In this document: positions 7,001-14,630 of the stretch, piece after piece | How positions within the stretch are numbered: position 1 is the stretch's first letter | Layout of the letters: each line of letters begins with the position of its first letter | Assembly (NCBI GenBank): GCA_900102235.1 | Contig: FMVL01000004.1 | Location: forward strand, 135,745 to 199,744 | Origin: Lachnospiraceae bacterium XBB2008 | GTDB taxonomy: Bacteria > Bacillota > Clostridia > Lachnospirales > Lachnospiraceae | Length of the DNA: 64,000 nt | Direction of reading: 5' to 3' | The notes under the pieces: generated by a model | Database searches by the model: none | The model's input: the letters and a program-made list of their open reading frames with translations, nothing else | What the model was told of the DNA's origin: nothing | Translations under genes and position numbers: made by a program

Positions 7001-9466
7001 CTGTCCCACGATCAGGCTTATGATCTCCGGACCGGCGACATTTATATCCGGCAGAAGGTATTGGGCTTCTCTCCTGTTAAACTCCTCATCATCTATAAAC
7101 AGAACATTGACAGGGCGAAGAGACATTTTTTCTATGATACCTTTTATCCGGCTTCCTTTGGATGTCCAGTCTATGTCAGCAAAAACAAATTCGTCCCATA
7201 TTCCACAATACTCAGTTGATCGTAAAACACTAATCACCTGTTCACGATCGTTCTTAGAACATATTGAATTGATTAGTCCCTTATCGGTCAGCCGGCGTAC
7301 AAGATCGATATTATCCTGTATCGGGGAACATCCGCCTTCACTAAGTATCCCCTGCCAGAATGTATTATCAAGATCCCATATAATGAGTTTGATCTTTGAC
7401 AGATCGAATGTTTCGTCGAGGCGGCAATCGATATTCAGACTGTCAAATCCCCACTTATCAATGAATTTCTTATGATTTGTGTCAAACAGTTCTGCCGTCT
7501 TCGGATCCCGCGCGAAGCCCTGGCTTCCGACATGATATATGAAGCTGTTATTACACAGGATCAGCTTGTATCCTGCCTGTCGGATCCTGTAGCTCAGATC
7601 ATCATCCTCAAAATATCCCGGTGAAAAATGTTCGTCAAAACCACCTAAGGATTTTATTACAAGTCCGGAAACCAACATCGCAAAGCCACTGAGTTTGCGC
7701 ATCTCACAATATGGCTCGTCCATGCATATATTCCTTGACGCACCGTATTCCACATACTGCTCAGGAAGCGAGAAAGATACATCAACTATCTGATCGCTGC
7801 TGTAATTCTGAACTGCGCCTGTGGCACCTACCTGCTTCGACTCGTACAGTCCCATCCTCATCCAAAACAGTGCGTTGGGAGGAATCCGTGTATCATTATT
7901 CAAAAAGAATACATCAGCTTCAGGATCCGCATGCTTAAGGGCCTCATTGCACCCCTTTGCGAATCCGAGATTTGTATCGCTTAAAACAAGCGTAAAATCT
8001 TTATTGCGTACAGTCCTAAGCCACTTGGCAACGCCATCTGTAGAAGCATTATCAAAAACCACTACCGAAAAGCTGCCGGGAGCACAGTTAGAGTAAATAC
8101 TCTCAAGGCAGCATTGCATCAAATATTCATTATTATATGAAAGTATGATAAAGCATGTTTTCCGAACGGAAACGCTTTCCGACGCCTCAAGATCCATCAT
8201 GATGTCTGACAGTTCTTCTCTCTTTTGCTCATCGGTACATAAGAATCTTGCATTTTCAAAACACAGGTAAGCCTGATCCGCATTGGTGGTCAAAAGATCA
8301 TAACCCTTTTTTTCATAGATGGCCCATGTATCGTCAGAGAGATACTTTAACTTGTCCTTCCCGTATTCGAAAAAGAATTCGGTGGCTGTATCTTTTATCT
8401 GCTCATTGTCAGAATCGGAATCAAATACACCTTTTGTGGTATTGGAGTTATCGGATGTCACATCATCCCCCCAACTCTCCTTATAGCCATCCTTAAATGC
8501 TTCCTGCGTCACTAAAAGCATCTGTTTGGCAGACATTTTTTCCTGATAAATGGGATTATCAAAAAGATTCTTATGATCCTCTCTGACATACTGATTTTTC
8601 TCAAATGATATCGCCGTGAAATCACGTCCAAGCCATTCATAATCCTTATCGGATATGGTTGCGGGATCAAAAAACTCCGCACCCAACCTGAATGAATGCC
8701 ACTCGCGAATCCGGTATTCGGAAGAATGTCGTAATGCTATATATGTACCATATGTCTCATATTCGCTGAAAGAAGATGCCTGAATCCTGTCAGCTCCTAC
8801 CGTGTAGATGATCCTCTCCCAGAATGTATTTCCTCGAAGGTTCTCATTATGCTCTATGGATTCAAGCATCTCCTTAACAAAATCCTTCTTGAAAAGCATA
8901 TGTTCAGATATAAATGATGGTCCGATCACCTTTTTTAACCCCGGGATAAGCTGTCCCATGGTTTCAAAGTACTCCGCATGTTCTTCTCTTTTTACATCCA
9001 AATACGGTCTGGGTGACAGCTGCCCCCCGGCAGAATCGGAAAACATTGAAAAATCACAGCAGGGAAAGGTATCTCCATCCCATATCAGATAGTATTCATC
9101 CTCACACAGATATGCATATGAAAGTTTAAGAAACTGCTGATAGTACCATCCGGTGATCCCACGCGGCAATTCTCTGCCTTTAAGGACATCTTTCATTTCT
9201 TCACTTATGACTGTATGAACCCTGTCAAAAGGAAGGATGTCATCCTCATTAATAAACCTTAGTCTTGAGTCGTCATCATCACGGGTGATAATGCTCTTCT
9301 TGTCATTCAGAAGCTCACCCACCTTGGCGCTGCCCAATATATATACATTTCGGACCGGAAGATATTTCAGATAGTACCTGTATTGTCCGTATAATCTGCC
9401 AAAACTATCCGGCGTGACGAGAACTATCGCATCGTATTCTTTTACTTCAGTCTTTTTCATATTCAA
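4094..9466 (-). CDS. Giant multi-domain flagellin glycosylation protein (DUF6492-GT2-FkbH-SGNH-Maf)
   Basis: About 1790 residues joining modules normally found apart. Residues 10-330 resemble DUF6492 glycosyltransferase-like proteins (GWYYQQFLKL, then YYLIWDGDTF with a DxD). Residues 435-680 are a GT2 transferase (CFIILSYNNEY, FFLNNDTRI). Residues 690-990 look like FkbH: a HAD part with WDLDNTFWQG, then RTNQLNFT and SCRVMGMGVEHY. Residues 1000-1260 suggest an SGNH-like fold, less surely. Residues 1330-1790 are a Maf/DUF115 unit (SAGPSLDDS at about 1575, LIGNDLAYSG at about 1700). GAGG lies 8 nt before the TTG at 9466; an ATG six bases later is the alternative start. A role in flagellin glycosylation follows from the Maf module and the adjacent filament genes. 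FkbH relatives load a glyceryl group on a carrier protein, but none is encoded nearby. Confidence 0.85.
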   Translation of the reverse strand: MNMKKTEVKEYDAIVLVTPDSFGRLYGQYRYYLKYLPVRNVYILGSAKVGELLNDKKSIITRDDDDSRLRFINEDDILPFDRVHTVISEEMKDVLKGRELPRGITGWYYQQFLKLSYAYLCEDEYYLIWDGDTFPCCDFSMFSDSAGGQLSPRPYLDVKREEHAEYFETMGQLIPGLKKVIGPSFISEHMLFKKDFVKEMLESIEHNENLRGNTFWERIIYTVGADRIQASSFSEYETYGTYIALRHSSEYRIREWHSFRLGAEFFDPATISDKDYEWLGRDFTAISFEKNQYVREDHKNLFDNPIYQEKMSAKQMLLVTQEAFKDGYKESWGDDVTSDNSNTTKGVFDSDSDNEQIKDTATEFFFEYGKDKLKYLSDDTWAIYEKKGYDLLTTNADQAYLCFENARFLCTDEQKREELSDIMMDLEASESVSVRKTCFIILSYNNEYLMQCCLESIYSNCAPGSFSVVVFDNASTDGVAKWLRTVRNKDFTLVLSDTNLGFAKGCNEALKHADPEADVFFLNNDTRIPPNALFWMRMGLYESKQVGATGAVQNYSSDQIVDVSFSLPEQYVEYGASRNICMDEPYCEMRKLSGFAMLVSGLVIKSLGGFDEHFSPGYFEDDDLSYRIRQAGYKLILCNNSFIYHVGSQGFARDPKTAELFDTNHKKFIDKWGFDSLNIDCRLDETFDLSKIKLIIWDLDNTFWQGILSEGGCSPIQDNIDLVRRLTDKGLINSICSKNDREQVISVLRSTEYCGIWDEFVFADIDWTSKGSRIKGIIEKMSLRPVNVLFIDDEEFNRREAQYLLPDINVAGPEIISLIVGQIETISHDDPLHSRLENYHILEKKNEAKKNSDSDIAFLVDSDICIQVNDDCYSHLNRIHELINRTNQLNFTKVRLNEKQVEDLLSDKTVDCRIISLNDRYGDYGYIGFYAVEKEKPHRLLHFLFSCRVMGMGVEHYIYDKLGRPLLSDGTKLDFSNDNDPAAWIHESGSTVNPVNVSRKPKILLKGPCDIDGIIPYLQDSFDIELETNFVDDRGIIVAGSNNSMHIYEAYNTDRQILKQTIEDAPFLCDTDFVTFLFDDHYDAVVFSTLSEGHSGIYRHRKNGTSISFESCRVDITDPDNRARLISGEVNAHNVAYNDAVLDDFADKFEFLGPIDPELSVRNLTWIRNKLPEDTTLILLLGSEIEAPDNTEEFEGHAEIYRKLNSRLYDAFAEAENVWLINVTDHITGAGSFEGCTNHFSRRVYLEIAEDIKMILTGETGCNDDTSSAEVIESEYTKPALKFDAIYHDAMIIEQLREMLVKSSLCDPNGVIRSRRNVSTNIGDYIKRLAQIDIELGKAVLKEWRSVNEVKDDFRLISYNIEAGLLPSMIGSLQVMYSPVNTKVGKWLIERSTVGFMTVKDCDTEKCIHSLYDPMHEAYELAGRLYNASMDEFHILGCGLGYLAYQIWIKSDRSVHIYIYEDDATMKDLAYSAGVLSWISDESVTLIDGKNAEDIAIKFINSLNNGQSNHYVSDWKKGIYGCGTGAIIDRFDYNERTRRVFEDNWIINARKNHKKGMRNIDTLKYDYQLHSRDFAVISAGPSLDDSIEFIRDNAGNLNIIAVNTVLKRLFSEKIIPDIVVVLDPLSLLSSHLDGVIEYTDNIPLVAPATASRTFIEAYRGAVYEAPALEEDKGALWNYGGTVSSLGLDVAYFLGAERIYLIGNDLAYSGRVRFAKGIGVHDRSENMDQQIEAKASDGGKVLTNELYNAYRGMLEYQIALHPDVKVVNMALHGAYIEGTHLPDMNFFDKST

Positions 9467-9490
9467 ATACGCATCCTCATTAACACTGTG

Positions 9491-10984
9491 TTATCCGTTG
9501 ATCCGGCGTGCTCCGTGTATAAGTGCTCCGGTTTGAGAAAGATTATATACCGGTATATCGGGATATCTGGCTATCTCGCCTTCTATCCACTCTCTGAATT
9601 CATTCAATGTGGGAGTAGTATATACGGTATCTCCCTGTGTGCCTTCTACCGGTATAAGTTCGGTATCATCTTTTTCACGTTGAAATCGTGTACCGTCAGT
9701 ATGATATAAGCCATTTCGGTAAGCCATATCTGCTCCCGCCAGATACACAGCAGCAGCTCCCATTTTCATGGCTATTTCAATAGCCAGTGTTATAACGCTA
9801 GCGCCGACTTTGAATACATAATCTGAATGTGAATACGCATCAGGCACCCCCGTAAGGCCATCTGTAACCGCAATATACTTCTTTCCCTTATAATTCACTG
9901 CTACCTTCCAATATGCAGACAACCCGAGTATGAGCGGAATACCGCAGTCGAGGATTTTCTCTACATGCCGATAAACATTTGGGCCTGGATCGAGTATTAC
10001 TCCATAATCCGGCCGTACATTTGCCTTCAACAGTTTCTCCAAGACAGTACCGACCGAAATGATCATCCGATCACCCCTGTTCATCAGAAAATCAAGCGAA
10101 TCATCGAGAGACGGTCCTGCAGCTGCGATGATTACTTCCTTACCTTTGATCCCTTCCCCGATGCTGTCTATATAATCTAATCCAAGTGACGTATTGGAAA
10201 AATAATTCCTTTTATATTTCACTGAAAACAATCGCGAAGGTTCATAAATATGCTCATAATACCTCAATAACGCATTCTTTATCTCAGCATTAGCAATTTT
10301 ACCTATACTTGCGCGATGAACCATCAATCCGTAATCCGGGTGTTCGGACATTTCTTTGGTAAACAGGCGCACCATGGGATCACAGATAAACTTAACGTTG
10401 TGCTCAATTGCCTGATCAATACAACCGTATTTCCTGCCCAGTTCTATCAGCTCCTCATCCTCTTCAAACACGGTTATCGGAACACTTCCGTCTGTCAGTT
10501 CACCGAGTTTACATGCAAAGTATCCCAAACCGCATCCCCATACAATATATCCCCTATATGCCGGATCATATATATCATCAGCCAGCTGTTGCGCTTCCCA
10601 AAGCGGGTCGGTAGCGGAATGAAGGTATGTTCCACTCGCCAGGCTTTTGATCGTTTTATATCCTGACGGAGTATTCTCTATGGAATAATGCTCTGTCCTG
10701 ATCTGCTCTGAGTCAAACAGCACCGCTTCGATCGCCGGAATACACTCTGCATCGATTATGTCGGCAAGGAATATCCAATCCTCAAGTTCGATAGCGGAAT
10801 TAACTGCCATAATAGACGACTTAACCCTCTCTATACCGAATCGATCAACGAGCATCTCGATCAAGCCGCTTTCATCATTCATAAAAGAGGCAACCATATC
10901 CCTGATCCTGCCTGTGCATAGAGAATAATTCTGCACCCGAAGATCATGTACCGTTTTATTTAGTTCAGTTATTACATCATGCAT
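9491..10984 (-). CDS. Maf-type motility-associated protein (DUF115, MptE-like)
   Basis: Maf proteins are needed for glycosylation of flagellin Ser/Thr with nonulosonic or other sugars in several bacteria. The DUF115 core is visible: AAAGPSLDDSLDFL at about 235, PDYGVILDPGP, KVGASVITLA, and AAAVYLAGADMAYR. An N-terminal part with VWGCGLGYFACKL precedes it. It is paralogous along its length to the last third of the neighbouring 1790-residue protein, which shares GPSLDDS and GCGLGYLA. ATG at 10982-10984 is chosen because AAAAGGG lies about 9 nt upstream; GTG six bases earlier is too close to it. The gene sits 15-25 nt from both neighbours. Confidence 0.9.
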   Translation of the reverse strand: MHDVITELNKTVHDLRVQNYSLCTGRIRDMVASFMNDESGLIEMLVDRFGIERVKSSIMAVNSAIELEDWIFLADIIDAECIPAIEAVLFDSEQIRTEHYSIENTPSGYKTIKSLASGTYLHSATDPLWEAQQLADDIYDPAYRGYIVWGCGLGYFACKLGELTDGSVPITVFEEDEELIELGRKYGCIDQAIEHNVKFICDPMVRLFTKEMSEHPDYGLMVHRASIGKIANAEIKNALLRYYEHIYEPSRLFSVKYKRNYFSNTSLGLDYIDSIGEGIKGKEVIIAAAGPSLDDSLDFLMNRGDRMIISVGTVLEKLLKANVRPDYGVILDPGPNVYRHVEKILDCGIPLILGLSAYWKVAVNYKGKKYIAVTDGLTGVPDAYSHSDYVFKVGASVITLAIEIAMKMGAAAVYLAGADMAYRNGLYHTDGTRFQREKDDTELIPVEGTQGDTVYTTPTLNEFREWIEGEIARYPDIPVYNLSQTGALIHGARRING

Positions 10985-10998
10985 GATCACACACCCTT

Positions 10999-12162
10999 TT
11001 ATTTATTAAGCAGAGAATTTAGCAATTCGGTAAACTGTATAGCGCCATAATAGTTTAAATGCTCTGTATCATACCACGATTTAGTATCATGCGATAACTC
11101 GCTGTCCATCATGTCCAAATAGAAAAAATCATTCTTTTCTTTTGCCCTTGAAATGATACTCTCAAATTCGGGTTTCCATTTCAGATATTCTTTTTTGCCG
11201 CCAAACTCCCATGCTTCCGCATTTACCGGCATCAGCAATACATATATTTTAACATCAGGATTAACTTCACGCGCATAAGAAAGCATCTCATCAAAAATCC
11301 GGACATTTTCTTCTATAGTTGATTCGAATCTTTTTACGACATTTGAGGGAGTATAGTTAAAATCCCGAATGATATCTTCATTGATCATTTGGCTTCGCTT
11401 ATGTATTCCCGGATAATTCACATAGTATTCATGACGGCTCTCATGATTGCATTCCATGTCAAAGAATTCTGTCCATAAATATATATGATCATCAGTAATT
11501 CCTGATAACAGCTTTTTGTCTATAGCATCACGAATGTTTTCCAGCGTATATTCAAAATTCTTATTGTCGGGATAATTATGATCGTCAATATTATAGCCGC
11601 CTCCATAATACCAATATGGCGCTACTATCTTGCTAAGTGACAGGTCATAATTGAAATAATTGTAATTATACATGTCCAATATAAGGTAGTTAAGCGCCGA
11701 AAATCTGTCACTGTATTTATTCATGACATATTTAAATGTCTGCAAATTGTAGTAAAGATCCTGAGATGAGACAGACAGATTTGCCATAGGAACAGACAGA
11801 TTATCCGCCAGAATTCCAAACTCTGCATGAGACAGTCCCAGAATGACCCCTTCATATCCGGGAAATCCCGGATCATTCATCACTCTGTCGGCACGCATGA
11901 ACGGGATCATCGCATAAAAGAACTTGTAGAAATCGATCACGCATCCTGCCGGGACTCCGTGGTCATCCAAAACCGTCTTTATAAGCTTAACCGTATCGGA
12001 GTCATTAATCGCTATGATCACAATATCTTCCGGACCTATAGCATTGATCTCCCTGGCTTCTATACTGTTTTCCCAGAAGATAACTATATCTAAATTGGCA
12101 TTTTCCCGAAGACAGGTCGAAGGAATATAACTGTCCTCTCTGGTAGTTATCATGTATACCAT
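10999..12162 (-). CDS. SGNH-fold (DltD/AlgX-like) protein, probable sugar O-acyl modification
   Basis: 387 residues, no signal peptide or membrane segment seen. A block-I-like ILGLSHAEFGI lies near residue 110, and the C-terminal SWYDTEHLNYYGAIQF has the Asp-x-x-His plus N-Y-G pattern of the DltD/AlgX branch of SGNH proteins. Such proteins move or remove O-acyl groups on glycans, and the location inside a flagellin-glycosylation operon suggests acylation of the flagellar sugar. That role is inferred. AGGAGG precedes the ATG. It is 14 nt from the upstream CgeB-like gene. Confidence 0.75.
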   Translation of the reverse strand: MVYMITTREDSYIPSTCLRENANLDIVIFWENSIEAREINAIGPEDIVIIAINDSDTVKLIKTVLDDHGVPAGCVIDFYKFFYAMIPFMRADRVMNDPGFPGYEGVILGLSHAEFGILADNLSVPMANLSVSSQDLYYNLQTFKYVMNKYSDRFSALNYLILDMYNYNYFNYDLSLSKIVAPYWYYGGGYNIDDHNYPDNKNFEYTLENIRDAIDKKLLSGITDDHIYLWTEFFDMECNHESRHEYYVNYPGIHKRSQMINEDIIRDFNYTPSNVVKRFESTIEENVRIFDEMLSYAREVNPDVKIYVLLMPVNAEAWEFGGKKEYLKWKPEFESIISRAKEKNDFFYLDMMDSELSHDTKSWYDTEHLNYYGAIQFTELLNSLLNK

Positions 12163-12176
12163 ACAACCTCCTGTGA

Positions 12177-13358
12177 CTATTGTATCTTCTTTATCATTTC
12201 CATCACTCTGTGCAAAACGGTATGCCGATTTTTGACTTCAGTATATCCTGCAAATGCTATTTCCCGGCGTTCATCCTCATGCGCCAGATAATAGTTGATT
12301 TTTTCCACAAGCTCATCCAATGAGTCATATGTTTCCAGGTGTTCACCGGGGTTAAGATAATCCGGAATTTCCGATTGACTGTTGGTAAGAAGAAACCCTC
12401 CGCTGCCCATTACATCCCATATTCGCTGTGGTAACCCTGTTTTGATCGAACGCATGGTGTGGTTTATATTGATCTTGCTCTGCCTGAACACACGAGGCAT
12501 TTCTTTAAGCGAATCTACTCCACCATGTATCATCAGTTTGTAGTTTTGTGCATTCCCCGACAATACAGACGTATCACTGAGTGTAAAAAAATGAATTCCG
12601 TTGGCATTGGTGTACCCCGCTACAGTTGATATCATCATTACCCGATCAAGGTAAGTCAGATGATAACTGAGATAATTATTTACTGCCACAAAGCAGTCTA
12701 TATTGAATACACTCATATCAGAGGGATAAAAAGAAGGATCTGTGTGCTTAAGCGCTTGGACAGTCTCATCAGTGAGTGAATTCTCAATCAGTTCCAAACC
12801 CGGAAACAGTTCCTGCACTGAGATCAATCCGTCAAGATATCCTTTTTCATACTGCGGAAGATCCAACTCCGGATATGGATCCTTCTCGTTATATAACGAT
12901 CCAACAAATGAGACATCGTACTTATAGTCCGAAAAGCACTTATCAAACTCACCGATAGTATCGTCTATGCGTTCAACAGCCGCACCCAGAGGAAGATGGA
13001 AAATACGATCGGGGTTTTCATCCCTGATAGTCAGATACTGCTCACGGTCAAACAGGAATACACGATTACAACTGTTTCTGATCGCTGAGTTATAAATCTC
13101 CATCACAGGACAGTCAACGCTTACACAAACATATTTGATATTCAGTTTTTCGCATACAATAGAGATGAATGGGAAAAAATTGATGGAAAACACAAAAACC
13201 GGATGGTTTTCCAGGACCAGCCTGCCAAATTCAGCTACCAGTTGGTTAAATTCCGCTTCCGTGTGTCTGAATTCCACAACTGTGATGCCAAGCATATTGA
13301 AGGCAGCGATATAATCATGCTCACATATGCTGTTATATCTGTAGAAAACAATATTCAC
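12177..13358 (-). CDS. CgeB-like glycosyltransferase (DUF3880/GT4-type), copy 2
   Basis: 393 residues. The N-terminal Rossmann-like half starts MNIVFYRYNSIC. The C-terminal GT-B half has GLPQRIWDVMGSGGFLLTNSQ, then IPDYLNPGEHLETYDSLDEL, the pattern of CgeB/spore-maturation-type glycosyltransferases with the acceptor-side Gly-Gly-Phe-Leu-Leu segment. It starts at GTG with GGAGG 7 nt upstream, and this GTGA overlaps the stop of the upstream gene. Clearly paralogous to that gene. The sugar and acceptor are unknown; context suggests flagellin glycan. Confidence 0.88.
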   Translation of the reverse strand: MNIVFYRYNSICEHDYIAAFNMLGITVVEFRHTEAEFNQLVAEFGRLVLENHPVFVFSINFFPFISIVCEKLNIKYVCVSVDCPVMEIYNSAIRNSCNRVFLFDREQYLTIRDENPDRIFHLPLGAAVERIDDTIGEFDKCFSDYKYDVSFVGSLYNEKDPYPELDLPQYEKGYLDGLISVQELFPGLELIENSLTDETVQALKHTDPSFYPSDMSVFNIDCFVAVNNYLSYHLTYLDRVMMISTVAGYTNANGIHFFTLSDTSVLSGNAQNYKLMIHGGVDSLKEMPRVFRQSKININHTMRSIKTGLPQRIWDVMGSGGFLLTNSQSEIPDYLNPGEHLETYDSLDELVEKINYYLAHEDERREIAFAGYTEVKNRHTVLHRVMEMIKKIQ

Positions 13359-14605
13359 AACATTGCCTCCATCTCATCCAGCCGTCTCTCCAGACTGTGT
13401 TCCGTACGGACTTTCTCCCATCCCGCGCGGGCTATATCCCCTCGCTCTTTATCGTGAGACAGATAATAGTCGATCTTATTCATCAGATCGTCATAGTCTT
13501 CGTAATAATCAAAATCCTCACCCGGAACGAAGTATTCGCAAAGCTCAGCCTGATAGTTGCTAAGCAGAAAACCTCCTGCACTCATTATATCCAGTGCACG
13601 AAGCGGAATGCCCGTTAAGATGCTGCGGAGTGTGATGTTTAGGTTGATCTTTGATCCGGAGAATATCCGGTACATCTTGTCAGAATAATCCACGGGACCC
13701 ATGTTCTTTATGCCCGGGATCCGGAGTGATGTGTCGTGGGTGTAGAGATTGATACGCGTTCCGCGATCGTTCCCCGATGTTGTTGCAAGCCGGTCGTTCT
13801 CCGCCTTCTTCCCCAACATCGTCAGTATCTCCCGCCTCTCGATCGCGGTCACCTGCCTCGATAGCACGAACTGCGAATAGATCTTAGCCGGTGTCATGGC
13901 ATTGGTTGAATTCGGATCCGTAGGATATCCTTTTTGCATCTCGGCCTCTATTTCGGGCGTTATGAAATGTTCCAGGAAATTCATCCCGTATATATGCTTC
14001 TGAGCTTCGATCAGTCCGTCGAGATACCCGTGAGCATATGGATCTATATCCTTGAATTTATCGTACAGTCTGTGTTTGGGCTCGGTATACATTGAGCCAA
14101 TAAAGGATATGTCGGCTATATATTCCGAATCGGCCATAGCCACATCCGTCGAACCGGACAGCACCGGCGGCATCGCACCCGCTGCCGGCCTCCCCGTCGC
14201 CGGATCCCGACACACAACCCCCAGCGGCAGATGATGAACCGTCGTGATCCCGCCTGCATCGAACTCCTCATACACGCCTCTGTCAAACACAAATATGCGG
14301 TTTACGGAATTGAGTATGGTCGGGGAATAAAGATCGAAAGCCGGCGAATCATAGATCCAGGAGATATACGGAACTCTTGCTTCTTCGCAGGCATTGGAAA
14401 CATCGGGGAAATAATGATACGAGAACACATAATCCGGCGAAAACGAATCCAGAGATCCACGCAGATCCTTAAGGGCTTTATCTTTTTCCGTGCCCTTCGC
14501 ATGCCCGTCGAAAGAAACCTTTCGGACATCATAACCGCGTGCCGCAAAAAGGTCTTCGATATTCTTATTTCCGTATGCATTCCAGTCGATCAGGATCACT
14601 TTCAT
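13355..14605 (-). CDS. CgeB-like glycosyltransferase (DUF3880/GT4-type), copy 1
   Basis: Cytoplasmic GT-B protein of about 416 residues with YHYFPDVSNACEEARVPYIS in the N-half and GIPLRALDIMSAGGFLLSNY, then CEYFVPGEDFDYYEDYDDL in the C-half. The start is placed at ATG 14603-14605 (MKVILIDWNAYG) because this matches the N-terminus of its tandem paralogue, while an earlier in-frame ATG lacks a ribosome binding site and would overlap the upstream gene. It has an insert of roughly 40 residues around 165-265 compared with the second copy. Probable role in flagellin glycan assembly, inferred from neighbours. Confidence 0.86.
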   Translation of the reverse strand: MKVILIDWNAYGNKNIEDLFAARGYDVRKVSFDGHAKGTEKDKALKDLRGSLDSFSPDYVFSYHYFPDVSNACEEARVPYISWIYDSPAFDLYSPTILNSVNRIFVFDRGVYEEFDAGGITTVHHLPLGVVCRDPATGRPAAGAMPPVLSGSTDVAMADSEYIADISFIGSMYTEPKHRLYDKFKDIDPYAHGYLDGLIEAQKHIYGMNFLEHFITPEIEAEMQKGYPTDPNSTNAMTPAKIYSQFVLSRQVTAIERREILTMLGKKAENDRLATTSGNDRGTRINLYTHDTSLRIPGIKNMGPVDYSDKMYRIFSGSKINLNITLRSILTGIPLRALDIMSAGGFLLSNYQAELCEYFVPGEDFDYYEDYDDLMNKIDYYLSHDKERGDIARAGWEKVRTEHSLERRLDEMEAML

Positions 14606-14630
14606 GTCGGTTGTATCCCTCAACACACAA

